Shown in pieces: positions 28,344 to 43,300 of a stretch of 64,000 nucleotides of DNA. The notes below the pieces were generated by a model. It ran no database searches. It was not told the origin of the DNA and saw only the letters and a program-made list of their open reading frames with translations. This DNA comes from Membranipora membranacea (Eukaryota > Bryozoa > Gymnolaemata > Cheilostomatida > Membraniporidae), in assembly GCA_914767715.1 (NCBI GenBank), contig OU612066.1:18450283-18514282 (forward strand), read 5' to 3'. Positions within the stretch are counted from its first letter, which is position 1; the number at the start of each line of letters is the position of its first letter. Both the position numbers and the translations under genes were made by a program.

Positions 28344-31300
28344 TCAGATGATTCCCGATCTAACTAGTTGACCATTCATAGGCATTTGGTCATCTTCGCG
28401 ACCAATCATATATGGCATGTCTGATAAAGTTGAGTTTGAACTTATGCTCCTAACACTGGCAGGACTGTTGTTATTTCCGGTAGGGACGATATCTGGCGGG
28501 GGAGATGATTCTTGAGTATTACTGCTAATAGATGAAGTGTCTTCTTCTGCTATCCACTCCTGTCAATCAGAAAAGTAGAAGTCAATTGGTCAGAGGGGTT
28601 CAGTTCATTGGTGAGAGCCACGCCAAGTTCTTTTAATATTGCAAAGGATATTTGGCTTCTACACTACATGAGAGGGGGTTAACCAAGGATTTAGCTTCTT
28701 CTTGGAATAACACCGAATATACACAGTGATTTATTGCATACACTGTAGTATAGTACAAAAAGGTACAAAACATTAGGTGGAATTACCACACATTTGATGA
28801 AAGAAATGACGAAAACATCATGACACTTCACTGACTAGACTGAGAAAAAATGTGATGATGTGATATTAGAAAATTATGGTTGGTTCCATCACTGCAAGCT
28901 TTCTTGTGACTGAAATCTCATCTCCATATTTCAGAACTTCTTTCTTTTCAATTTCTCAAGCTGACCAATGCCAAGCTACTATGCCGAAAAAAAGCCCAAA
29001 TCTCGACAATAACGATAGATAATGTCTAGCTTACCTCAATCTCATCTTTATACATCTGCAAGCTAAGCTCTATTTTGCCTCTTTTCTTCTTTCCAATGAA
29101 CCGAACATCGGTCTAAAAATAAATTAATGATATTTATGCATGATTCTTGTCAAAAACAATGATTTATTACAGAATGGTTGCGTGAACAGGAGAAGTGATT
29201 CTGGACCAAGCCTCCATTAATGAGTCACTAGGATTATTAACCTGTCAAATAGAGAATTTATTGGTAAGAAGATCCATCAGAATTATCTGGTAGATTTTCT
29301 GAGCGGCTCCAATAAGAATGTTTACAATGACAACATTGGCAACTCTAAAATATCAGTGTTAAAAGATTTTATAATTAGAGACAAGGTCTTCCTGGGGCAA
29401 GCGCACTGGCAGACAAACGCTATATCACACTTAACTTATCAACAAGGAAGCCCAAAGTGCCTTTTTTGCTCGAGATATGCACTATTATCATGTGTATCTC
29501 TGATCGTTAGAGTCTATTTAGTATGAGTACCTAACAAGTACCCGCCCCTAATTACTGAAATTTACTGCGGGTCGTCACACCAAATTCCTTCTGATGGTAC
29601 TCATGCAAAGTGAATAAATTCACTCTCTATGGATCAGAGATATACATGCAATAGTATAGATACAATATAGCAACTACCACATACATGCAAGGCATTTGTG
29701 TCTGCTTGAACTCTTATTATCTCCCCTGACCAGAATTGCATTTTCCTGTTATTTATCATGTGTACTTCCTCGAGTGATAGAGATTGGGCGTGTATGAGAT
29801 AATCTATAGTACTGTTGTCATGTGTAGTAGTTCTGTACTCTATCTTAAACATGAACGCCTCCAAGATAAACGCAACAACAACAGTCATCACCACCTGGAA
29901 AAAAACAACAGATATTAGTTTTGATAGACGTAACAGAGAACTACTAGCTCGTACCTAACAAGACTTCACATGTGCTGGCCATAACTTCACCAGGTAGTTA
30001 CCTAATGTGAGTTGATAAGCTTCGAAAATTCAAGGTTTTTTGCCCTTGTCAGGAAACTAGGTTAAACAATAAATCCCTCTTGATAATATCCCTACATTTT
30101 ATCTTGCAGCAGTTGATAAGATTAAAAAATCCAAGATGGTTTACCCTTGCCGGAAATCTGGGTTAGACAATAAATCTATTTTGTTAATGTCTCTGTACTG
30201 CATTTAGCAGGAAGGATTAGTGGTAAATGTTTGCCAATATACAATATAAAATCTACCTAAAGATCAGTTATTTTTTGTCTATAACATCACCTCCCAGCGA
30301 TGAACTGGTTTTTCTCAATTTCCCCATAACCCGTGACTTAGCTCAGTTGGCTATTCAAGCTCAAAAACTTGTGTAAAGTCAAGCTGCTACACCCATATTC
30401 AACGGAATTAATTTTGTATATAATAAATCAACCATTGGATTGAGACAGAGAAAAGCAGAGGTTCTGAAGTAGTGACATGATGTTGAAGTTTGCTTGATGG
30501 TATAGACAGGGTGTGTTTTGGCAGTTTATAGAGGAGCTAGTTTAATTGCTTTCAAGTTGAGTAAGTTAAGTGATATTCAATCATTATCATAATGGAATGT
30601 GATGCCCGTGACCTGGTAATGTTAGCCACTTACACAACTGAAGAGCAACTGTATCCAGTAAGTAAGCAAGGCTCAACTGGTGCAAGTCAAGTCACCAAAA
30701 CAAACGTATTGAATACTTTCTTTCGAGTCAGCATCGTATATGGCCCAATCATAGTACATAAGGTTTAAGGTCAGCTTCATTTCATTTGTTTTTTATTACT
30801 AAATTACCAGCTGAAATTATTCATATCAATTAATTGGACCCTTTGCGCAGTTCCATACTATGGATGGACACATGAGGTAGACTCCGCAGCCGTTATTTCC
30901 TTACCATAGTCATAATGTAGAAAGTCATGAAGTATATTCTGCTGTATTCGGTGTCCATGTAAGCGTAGCCCTCCATTATTATAAACCAGTTATTTACAAC
31001 TGTCAATTCGAATAACGTCACTACAATACAGAATGACCCAGATTAGTCATGGCAAAATAAATCCTGGGAGATGAAAGGCCCAATAATTACGGGTTAATCC
31101 GTATTGGTTATCCTCAAAGATTTATCTTGGTGTCAGAGCAAGGTCATATTGGCATAATCTACATGATGAAAACAAAGCTGATTGATCTTATCAGCGAAGG
31201 TAATATGAGGTTAAAAAATAATGTGCAGCTCATCAGCATTTTACGCAAATTCTGTCAACCAGACAAGAAAAGAGATTTTGGAGTTTCGAAATCAGGCCTA

Positions 31301-34300
31301 ATATAGTTTCCTGCCCAGCCAACCAAATCCACACAATTAACTAGTGTGTGGGCGAGTTTTGAATGAAGTGAAATTCTCGTGGTTGGATCTGAGGGACAGA
31401 CATGAAATGGAAACAATTTGCAAGTCAAAATTAAGCAACATGAAATTTTGCATTAATTCAGTGCCATCAAACTATAATTTATTATCCCAAGCCAAACACA
31501 AATAAAACTTTGGCAGTTAACATCATCGTTATTAATGGAGAATGAAGTTTCCTATAAATGTGCCAACAACTAACCTCCACTTTTGAAAACATCTCCAAAG
31601 TTATTAAGATAATAGTATCCGGTTCCGTTGGTGTAGTAGGGAGCTATCGCTGAGTTGTTCCTATATAAAAAAGAGTCAGTTATCATAAGACGCTGGCAGG
31701 CTGCCTGATTTAAAGGTATGACCACATTTCAACTTCAGCAGCATCGAGTTCACCCAAGACTTTTTCTTTGATGATTAAGTTTATAGGGGTAACCTCTTAC
31801 ATGAGTACGAGTCAGCTTCACTTTGCAATCACCCGCAGAAACAACCATCATGAAACGAAGCTTCTAGTAAATGGGGACACCTATTATGATCAGTTTGGAA
31901 TGAGCTATGACTATCTCGCTAGTTTGAAACACATAGTTTTCTTATTTATAGGCAGCAAAGTTTATCTCTTCTGGAGAGCTTTATTTGACAAGGAAACCTC
32001 AAGAATAAAGCGCTGGTTTTATAATTAGATGACTATGACACATGGTGTGGTGAAATTCAGAAAAGCAATACGCTCACTACAAAGTGTGCACATTGTGACG
32101 AAGAAATAAACTGGAGTTGTCACCACTTTGAGAAACAAGTTGAACTTTAATGTGACAATGCAATTGAGTATTGATTTATAGGTTGTTTTGAAAATATATG
32201 CCAGATATGGGTGCCAAAATATTAAAATTAGCCCGACTGACAAAATCTGTGGAGCTAAGATCACGTATGTAAAAGATGGTATCCAAGTAGTTCAGATTCC
32301 TCAGTGTTAATGAAGCTTCATATGCAGGAAACTGATCACAGAGAAATTAAAAATGATTTCAAACTTAGTTGTGCAACTTGTGCTACTGTATCAACTGTCT
32401 CATTGCATCAACTTACTGGCAACAGTCGACCATATCGATATGAGAGAAGCATTCCATTCCGATAACAGCATAGAAGTAGTACAACAGCACCAAAGTAATG
32501 ACTAGACTCCACAGTCTATCAGCCAGAATAAATAGTGTACCTAAAACATCTCTGTATCGCTTACGTGCTTTAAATATCCTGTAAATAAAAAAAAATTGAC
32601 ATGAGATTGTCTTTGTCGAAGTTTGTTGACAGAACCAGAATTTTAGTCAGGTTGGTGTCCAAAGCATCATAGACATGGGGAAGGAAGCATGCGTGATGAA
32701 CAGAAACTATGTGAACACAAATCCTTGGTTCAAGTTGGAGGCTGGATTGCTGTATATACAGGAGAGTGATGTAATTGTGCTCTGATGTAGAAGGGACAGA
32801 CAACTCTCAAGGTCCATGGCATTTTTCTTTCTTTTTTTCACTTTAGCATTAGTTTTAATTTCGGCCAAACAAACAAGTATCTACGTTTCACAAAATAGTA
32901 GGCGCGACAGGGTTATAGATACGCTAGTCTAGCTACTGGCCAACTCCCTTGTGAAAAGGTGCAAATGGACCTCAATTAATTGGCTAATCTGTGGGACTCA
33001 ACTAAGGGATCCCTTGTATGAATGCTCAGTTTTCTTTAACACTTGGCTCTCAATCACAAACTTCTTGCACACTGCTGCTGCAGTCAAGAAAGAAACTCAC
33101 CTTATAAGCCTGAACGGTCTGAGAATGATGAAAAAGAAGAAGTTATCCTTGAACATATCCCCAAACAGACCCGCAATACTGACCAATGTGACTGACAGAT
33201 CAAATCTGAAATGAAAAACATTCCATATATGTAAAACTCAAAGTCTGGAGTAGTCGATATAAAAAGATATTTGAAATTTTGATTAAACCATAGTGCCCAT
33301 CAGATTGTTCAAAGACGCTTTTTGTCTCATTCCTGAAATCTTATTCATTTGTAACCCTGTGGAACATGATTAAAATTTACCTTAGACAGAGGAGAAGCAT
33401 ATGAAATATGGGAAGCGCATTAATACAGCCAGCGTCGGAAACTACAGATGTAATAAGATGTCTGCCTTATAATATACTCACAAGTTCCACCCATCAGTGA
33501 AGTATTTAAATGGTCCTAGCCCCAGGATCTTTAGAATAGCCTCAATGATATAAACTAAAAAAACAAGCAAGTAGGTATCATTGGTCACATTTGATAACAT
33601 GGTGGTAAAACAATGATCAATATGGAAAAAGAGTTTGGAATCTGGTCGTACTGGTATTCCGGTAATTCTTTCATCTCTTAACCCTCCCTGCCTTAGGCTT
33701 TTAATGCAAAAACCTGTGTCAGTATCAAGAGTTACCTGCCCTCTACTGCCAAGAAACCAGCTAACAGTAGAGAGGAAACAATTCTGAATGTGGATCAAAC
33801 CTATTCTTGCCATGCCAATAAATGATTGAAAACAATTCAACATCTTCGTGATTGGAGCTCACTGCAACCATGAAGGGCACTATAATTAAATACAGAATCT
33901 TTATTCTAAATGAGATTGCTAGGTTCGTCTCACTGTTTTTTAACAACTTTTAATATTTGACCTCGGTTTTGAATAAATTTTGCACACCGATGAGGTTCTT
34001 TCTGTTGAGCAGAAACTAGAGTCAAGCAATGGTTAATACAAACAATAAACTCCCTCTCCATTGATTTTGCTAGGAATGACACCATGGCCACAAATTGATG
34101 ATTTGAAGCTCAACAACTAGCCTGTCACAAATGTGGCAATTGTATTTTTATGAAAAAGATATTTATTGATCTATTCAGAGCAATCAATTAAAAGGTTGAA
34201 ACTATACAGGCAATTTTGTTGACTTCCCATTACAGAATATTGATTCGCAAGAGCCAAAACAAACTGCAGCCATAGCAAAAACACAATAGTTATTATTTCA

Positions 34301-37300
34301 AAAAAACTTATATACAAGAGAATACATGAGTTGTTGAATCAGCGTTCTCAAACACACAACTTGGACAGTTGTTAAAAATGGCCTGATACACAAATAAACA
34401 GTGTGAAGCTTAGAAACAGCAGAGAGCTGCGCCCTGGTTTCATGGTCTCATTCATTCTCGCTGACGAGCAGGTAAGTGAACACTCTGTTGATTTCTTTTG
34501 CGTAAATTTTAGAACCAATAAAATAAACTGATAAAGACTGATGAACAGTTGCAACTGACAACAGGTTTGGGGTACAGAACTGAAGATGATGTTTACTACT
34601 TAGTAGGGTAACGTTGCTATGGCGAGTATCAGCAGCTACCCGGAGAAATACATCGAGGACTTCTGGAGAGATTATGAACGATATGGCATATTTGATCTGG
34701 AGAAACAGGCACCTCACTTAGCAGGACTGGCCCATCACTACAAAAGGAGGTATCACAGAACTCAGGACTGGACAGATTGTTTGAAGGTGGGTTCTGCATT
34801 TTATCACACATCATCCCTCTGCAATTTACTCCTTTCTAAAGAGGAACTCTAGTTTGTATGCAATTTATTCATCAATTGAGTGTCATTGGGTGGTGGGGAA
34901 TAATTTTATGAATATGAGAAATCTGAGGGAATATAACCCCAATCAATCACAATGAGAACAAAATACAACAAATACTGCCACTGGTCAGCATACATCTTAC
35001 TCTCTCTATACTGAACAAACAAAATTTATTTACAGGCCCATTCTCTCTTTAATGCTGTCTCAGTCAGACAGCCAGATGATGATTCTTGGAGACAGAAAGC
35101 ATTTGAAATGCAGAAACTTTATTGGAGCACAAACTCAAGGTTTACTTATGAGAAGCAGCAGACACTGACAAAAACATTGACCGCTGAACTCGAGATCATC
35201 AGGCAGAATTGTAGATCAGACAAACTTGTGGCAGAAGAATTGGTGGACAGATATGAGGAAGAAAACATTGACACTTCAGTAGACAACAAATTCTACAAGT
35301 GCATGAAAGCCATTTCCATAGGCTGCTCGGACTTGATGACAAAATTTGCAGGACAAATTATTGATGCAAGTATCGATATACTTGCTCAAAGCCCACCATG
35401 TAGTTTTCAAGCCGTCGCTATAGGGTCTTTGGCTAGAGGGGAAGCAACCCCTTATTCAGATCTGGAGTACATTTTTCTGATCGAAAGAAAAACAGAAAAT
35501 ATCATGGAATATTTTGAGAGGCTTGCAGTTACATCATATTTCTTGATCGGAAATCTGGGAGAGACTAAATTATCGTATATGGCCATCGAGGAATTGAAAT
35601 GGTTTGATGATAAGGCCAGGAATGGATTCAAAATTGATGGACTTTCTTTAGAAGCTGGTAACATCCCAACAGGAAATGGGACCGAACACAAGAAAAACCG
35701 TTTCATTACCACACCAGAAGCACTAGCTACTCTCTATAAGCGAGTACTCGAAAATCCGCAAGAGGAAGCGTTGAGGGGAGATCTGACAGCCATGCTGACT
35801 TACACAAAAGCGTTTTACTCACACGGACAGAAGGGCCTGGAGAGTGTGTTCAGGAAAAAAGTTCAAATCTTAGCACCAAATCAACGTAGAAGAGCAATGA
35901 ATTTGAAAATGCTCAAAACTGATGCAGAGAAATTTGATTTTGCACCAGATTTCAAATTGGTCATGAGGGGATACCACGCTAATGTGAAGAAGGACTTTTT
36001 CAGGTTTCCGTCAATATTGATGCTAGATATTACTATTCTACTAGGACAGTCATCAGACAATTCTTGGGAAGCATTAGATTCTCTTATACATCAAAAGAGC
36101 ATATCTAAAGATATGGGTATCGCACTAAAACTTTCTCTGGCTGCAGCCGTGTATATACGCCTATCTGCATATCTGTATCATGACTCTCACGATGACAGGA
36201 TTTCTTTAGCTCTGAACATGAATGACAGTAAGGCCATAAGATCAAGTGTTCATCAGCGCTGGTATTTATCGGGAGGTTTGTTCTCCATGTTGTGTGGTTC
36301 TATGATGCCATTGAAGGCATGGTTGTCTCAGCCAAGTCTCAAAATCTCTGACCTGCCCGTTACATCCATGAAGACTGAGAATGGATGGCAGAGAGTAAGT
36401 AGACTTATCTATACTGGGAGGCCTGCTCAAGCTCTCAAAGCACTGAAGGAGTTCAGTAGTGGGGATCTTGTGTATGCTGTCATGAATATTCCCCCACATC
36501 TGAATTTTGAATTCACAGTTCACTTTGTGTTCCTCGTGCTTGAGGAATGTGCAGAATGGAACACAATAGCTTCACTATACTATCGCATCAGTCATCGAGT
36601 GGTCGAAAAGCGCTTTAGTGATTTCCTCAAGCTAACCACGGCAGGATCACTCAGCAAACTTGGAAGCTGTGGTGAGGCTCTTATGCTGTTACACACTATT
36701 GGGAATGTTAGCAACAATCTATTAGCGCAAAGAGCTCTAGAAAGTGTCTAAAGCTTAAATGACCAATTTGTGGAAGCACATCAATGTTGTCTAAAAGCTC
36801 TTGAGCTTGAATATAACGATGACATTGTCACACGCAATGCCCAGGGTGTCAGTCCTTTGGTGCAGGATATATGTAAGCATAAATATGTTAAACTAGCCTC
36901 TCTCAGTCACGACCAGAGAATGGACATGCTTAAAACAACAACACCGTTTATTATTGGACTGTTAAGCCAGCTTTCTGAGATTTATCGATATCAGGAAAAC
37001 TTCAGACTAGCAAAATCTTGCATAGGAAAGGCAATAGAATTCACAAACAAGCTATATGGAGAAAACACAGTTTTACCAGAGCACATAACCAACTTCGGTG
37101 AACTTGGCCTTATTCACATACAGACTAAAGAATATGATAAAGCTGAGAAATGGTGTGTCATGTCCTTAAACATCCTCTCAAAACTCCCGTTAGATGAGAG
37201 TGTATTATGTAAAACAGCTGCAATACTAGAAAACCTTGGTGAGATGTATTTGAAACAAGGCTGAAAAGTTTTTCATGAGATCTCTAGCAAGGAACACAAA

Positions 37301-40300
37301 AGTGACTGAAAACAGAGTGACACTGGATTATGCCTTCAACTTCGTAAATTTAGGTATAGTTGAAAGCAAGATACAAGGAATAAACGCCAGTTTTTACTAA
37401 TTCTGTGAGTATTTCCACCACGCCTTGATCATACTCGGATCATCGACTGCTAAGAGAGAAAGAAGGGGTCTACTAGTACATCTTGGTGAGACTTACAAGC
37501 TGCAAGGAAATTTCACCAAAGCTAAGGAAGTTTTAGAGGAGGCTATTGGTATTTTCCTGACATTTGATCCAGAAAATATTAAGATCTGCGAGTTATTAAG
37601 TTCAATTCAACCGAGACCAGCTTAAACCACCTGGACCACAAACATCTGAGAGGAGCTGGCTAGAGGAAAACAGCAGGAGTCTACTTATTCAAAAAGCTCA
37701 AACACATGTGGTTGACTTTCATAATCATCAGTGATTATTCTGCTACTTTTTTCATTATTTTTTATTATAATTCGCTAACCAGATGTAATGGAATTGGCTT
37801 GTTTTGTCAGTTATACTTTTCCCCCAAGATCCTATATACAGGTTAAGCTCATGGTAATGCAACAAAAATAAGTAAAGGAAGCATTTCAACAACAAAAGTT
37901 ATTTGCTCATGAGTGTTAACTATGATTAATTGTGTGTCACATTTTTAGGCCTACCCGCGATGGTTGGTCAATCTGCACATTCGGTACTCTTGAGAATCAT
38001 TATATTTTCTTACTTTTATTATTATACACATATTTAATCAATAATCATACACTCTTTTATAATAAGATTCGTGATTAAGCCAATTTAGCTCCGCCTCCAC
38101 TGCTCTGTTTCCACATCACAGTAAAACATATATGCTTGCGCTGATACATCACATATTTGCTTAAAAGTTACTGAGGCCATGTCTTGAATTTTCCCATTAT
38201 GAAATGCGCGCGGTTTCCAGAAAGTTTTCTTATTTGTGAAAGCAGGGGACCTTGTGACTTATTGAAAATGACATTATTTTTTGTTGCAATTACATCTCCA
38301 CCTCTAAAGACAGACACCCAGCACTTCAGTCTACGCACACACCTTCCTATTACAATTATTTATGGTAATATGTAACTTACTAGCAGTGAACATGATGGAG
38401 TGCCATGATACAGACAGTCTATGTATAGATTTATGGTGGGCATCCTCTTCTCCGTTAGATAAAGCTATAGATGCAGTAATAGCTTCATATAGTATCGTCG
38501 CAAAGTTCCCAGTGATAACCAGATCTGTAAATTACAACCAATAGTTGAAATGATTATTATCGAGGTGGAACTAGATTAGGATTAGTTCAATTTGCCTGAA
38601 TTTCCAAGTGACTCCCTTTGCATGGGTATGCATGTGGCTGTTAGAAGAGGAGCGACTTCAAATGCAGGCAAATCGGATGAAACTTGTTCTAGCTGATTTA
38701 GGGAGTCAGGCAGATGATTACTATGTTGAGTTCGATGCCGAGATGCTCTATCCTCACTGTGATTGGGTCTGGATGTAATGTTTTAGCTGCGGTTTGATTT
38801 ATATTATATTGTAATGTCCATTACAATTTTTTTGTGTCTGATACTTGGCGGTAGACAGGGAGGTAATGAAAAACTAAAGAAATGTAAAGTCAGCAAAATA
38901 TCAGACTAAGGACTAGGGTCTGGGCTGTAACTCACATATTGCCCACTCAAAGTATTTGAGTTTAACCAGTCTATGTATACCAGTAAATACTCGGTTCAGT
39001 TTACTGGGTAGTCTCTGAAACCACAAGTCACTTTTACTCGTCTCCTGTATCAAAGATATAAAAAAATAAAATCAATACTTGTTTTCGGTCAACAGTAAAT
39101 ACAAGTATTGACTCATTCAACATGGGTCACATACAATTCATCTCCAAGGTTAGTAGAAATAGCCAAGTACATAAGTGAAATGGAATACTAAAATTTATCT
39201 AAGTCTTGTTGTGCAGTCCCTGTAGCTGGTCATAACTGGTAAAAATGTTTTAAGTCTTAGACCATAGACTGTTGCTTTCACTCCTGATAGCACGCCATTC
39301 ATTCGTGGGGTACTTAAATCGGTACTTACTAAACGCTGATAGTTTACCTTTGTTTATGAAAAATTGGTGAGGGAATCAATAAATTACCTTCCATGAGAGA
39401 CCAGCTATATTATATATGTTATAGAATTCCTGCATACTCAGGCTTCCGCTCTTAGCCCCATTCATAGTCTTAAATGTCAAGTATATCTCGTCTTTTTCTA
39501 TAAAATAAACAAAACAATCCAATACAACTTTGTTATTTCCGAAACACAAAGGTTAAAGTCTTGCCTATTGAGTTCCCTCACCATCAAACTTCGGCAAGCA
39601 AAATTGATCTCATACACTGTGTTATCCATAAGATGCAACAATACTGAAATGATGAACAATTGTATGTTGTGGTTGAGAAACAAAATAATATGTGAACATT
39701 AATATTTGTCGGTATTTTTTGGAGTTATCAACCCAACACACTACATCATGCACGGGAGGGCAACTCATTACTTGTCAAAGTCCTCAATTATAATACATAT
39801 ATATCATCTCTTGAAACACTTACTTGCTCGTGGCTTGAAGAACTGCATGAGACCAGTGAAGTGTCTAAGTGATATACTGTTGGGATGTTTCCGACTGACC
39901 AGTAACCTAAATGCGTGTTCACATGCGTGACGTTTGTGTGCCCATAGCTTGCGTACTTTGTTCTTCTCTAGGGTGGTGAATGTTTGATAAACAACAGCAA
40001 GAAACTGTCAAAGCAAACCATAGAACATTAGATGCAGGATCAGATACCGAGAGTCAGGGGCATTATGTTGTCTTCATCCATATATTTATTCTCTTGCAAA
40101 GTATTCATTTGTGGATATTGATTATGTGAAACTGATAATAAACCCGTCTCTTACCAGATTCATGAAGATGAACAGCTCCAGACCAATATAAATAATGAAA
40201 AAGATAGCTGCAAAGTGAGAGGTATCATAAGCTGGCATCATAACATCCGGATAGTTGGCTGTCGTCAGCAGCACAAATAAACTAATAAAACTATCCTGAA

Positions 40301-43300
40301 GTGTGCCGAAATACTACAAAAAAATATAATTGTTGATTAGCTGTTTGAAGTTCCTTGTGACACCTTGCCTGAGGCATGGTAATATTGAGTCTATCAAATG
40401 TTTTTTGGAGACTACAGAATTTACAACTATGTGAAAAGTTTGAATATTAATATCCTCCTACAGTTTTAGTACACCGAAAGTTATTTACTGGGAGATTGCC
40501 GTGTTTCTCTATATGGTGAAATCCAACAAAATTTCTGCACCTGATCGTTTAAACTTTTTAAAAAAAGCTATTAGTCTTGCCTTTCTGTATATTTCATGGG
40601 TATGTGATCCTAAACATCCAATAGCTTAGGCTCTCGTGTCATCAAGGAAATTAAGAGATTGGGAATATCAACCCACAGAAACAGTATTGAGCTATGTATG
40701 TGGTGCATAACATGGGAGAATAACTCCAACTCAACTCCTCAAAAACTGTTTTTTTCTCATCGATATAAGTAAGTAAAGATTTCCTACTCACCAAAGTGTT
40801 AGCATCTGATGAGAATAAGTAGAAACCTGTAAAATAAGAACAAGATGCTTTTATATTTATTCTTCAACTTGCGGTGTCATATCTGGCATCTGAATATGAC
40901 AATGAACCAACACAGCAATCACCATCATTAAGAATGAATGATTTCACGATCAAAATTTATAACAAGACTTCCGATGGAATCTTTGATACAACAATATTTC
41001 GGAGATTTACAGCTGTGCTTACCGAGTATTGAGAACAGGAGCATTACAAAGAGAAGTAGAAAGAGAAATTCACATATTGGAGGTAATGATTGAAGTAGCT
41101 GCCTCCAAAACCTAAAAATAGATGCAGATAAGAGTCATACAACAGGCAGTCATCAGGCTGCTTATTTGATAAGTTATTTGGAGTTGTTCTCCCACCAGTG
41201 AGAAAAGGTTAGGCACAGATGGCCATAACAAAATCAATCAGTTGTGGGAATCTCCTGACTGTTTTCTTAAGTCTGCAAGCTTTGATGTTCCCATGTGATC
41301 TCATATATACGCCCGTAAGTATTTCAGGGAAACCTATTACAAGCAACATACACTCCCCCAATGTTCAAATTAATCACCGTTGGCACAGGCACCAGCCAAC
41401 TCTTTGCTGATACAATACACACACACCAAACACAATTCATGGCTACAAACACTTGCTTTTATCGCTCACAGTATCAACAATGTGGCATTTGTAAAAGGAA
41501 AACTGTGTATTGACTGCTGTATTCAGTCACATATACACAATCATATACTTGTAAACTCATCAGTATATACCTGCGTATACCCCTACAGTAGTAAGTATCG
41601 AGCAGGAAGAGAGGTCGGAGTGCTCTAGTTACTCTGAAATGGCTCTCATGTCTGAGTAAAACTACGATGGCTTCTGTCACCATCACTAATAGTAAAACAC
41701 ACTAAAATATAAAAGGTAGTTGTCATTGAATATACCAAGTTATATTATTCTTGAAGTTGCTCCCCCCTACTGCCTGCAAAAGGGCTGAAGCGTTCACAAC
41801 ACTACTTATCGGTATAGAGGGCACAACTTCAAATGTAAGTGGATTGGATCGAAGAAGCCTTTGAGGAAAAAGAAATTATCAATTGTCTAGCTTCTAGAGT
41901 TGTTGGGTAAATTCTATGATACAGTCAGGATGTTTGGGGTGCTAACTGAACACCCTGAATATCCAGGACATGATTGTCAGGGCACTAAGTATCTAACACT
42001 GAAGAACAAATGAATAAAACTATCAACTGTGCAGTATCTCTGTTGGATCAGATTTCCAAATATTCATGGTTAGTTTTACAAAATGGCTACAATCAAATTT
42101 TACACCCTACCATCATGGTCTGAGCCTGTATCATATTGTCTCCTACAATCAAATTCATTCGCCCGACCAGCAGCCTACATGTCATTGGAGTTACAAACTT
42201 CCTAGGACGGGTTGATCAATGAAGTCCCTTGAGGAGAGTGAGTTCATTGGGTCCAGGTTCAAGGTCATCGTTGGGTCAATGCCGGCCTTAATTAACCAAA
42301 GGTAAAGCAAATTTATGATCAGCTGTGCCCATTTCATGTTGAATAAGTGGCACCACATGTATCATGCAATCATATGACTTCTATGGTCAGTTTATATTAT
42401 AATGAAGCATTACATTGTGAGGGGGAGTATCAGCACTGTTTTTGGCATAAACAATACTTTCCAATCAATGGCAATTACAGTAAAGATTATTCATAGTGCT
42501 ACCGGTACTTACCTTAAAAAGAGATCGTTTGTGTTTGAAGAATGTTTTGATACCTTGCCATCTCGCTTTGAATATGAGATCGAGTGTGAGAATGCATATA
42601 CCTAATATTTCTAATGATGCGTGTACCTACAAAGGACAAACACATGAGCTTAAAGTCCAGGGAATTAAAAATCTTCCCTGATTTTTCTAGCTAGCGCCAA
42701 CTTTAGTTTGATTGAGATCACTGCATGATATTCAGGAATTCTGTGGTTCTTATTTACCAGAACATGGTGTAATATGGTGAACTGAAAGCAGGAATTCTGT
42801 ACAAGTTAGCTTAATCACTGATAAAAAGCTTCAGGATTAAGTTTGGTATCAAAGACCACAGATACCTATGGTCTCTGGTGATATATTTTTGGTACACTGG
42901 AAGATAGCATTGCACTTAGTGACTCATTTTTTATAAGATATGGAGCATTATTAGCTAACTTGTTTAAACAGAGTGAGACACAACTATTTATTAGGCTCAT
43001 GAAGATTATTATATATAAGGCTGACGAAAAAACTTTGATCTGATTGGGACATAGTGCTTATATTTTATATCGGGTACAGTAGTACAGGTAGTCGACTATG
43101 TTTCCACAACCATACACAAGAGATCGCTACATGACACCCATGTAGAGTAAGAAAAGCAAAAATAGATGTAATAGATACTTACTTCTATAGGGACGCTGAT
43201 ATGATCTACAGAAGGTGGCTCTATGATAGCGAGTAGTAGAAGTAGTAGTGAAGCTATTATATCCAGTACATGGAAAAATGTGTGATGCGCTGTAAGAATA

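Noticed and set aside
31768-32028. 86-residue plus-strand ORF in a TPC1 intron
   Set aside because: No domain signal, no splice or poly(A) context, and an AT-rich composition typical of chance ORFs here.
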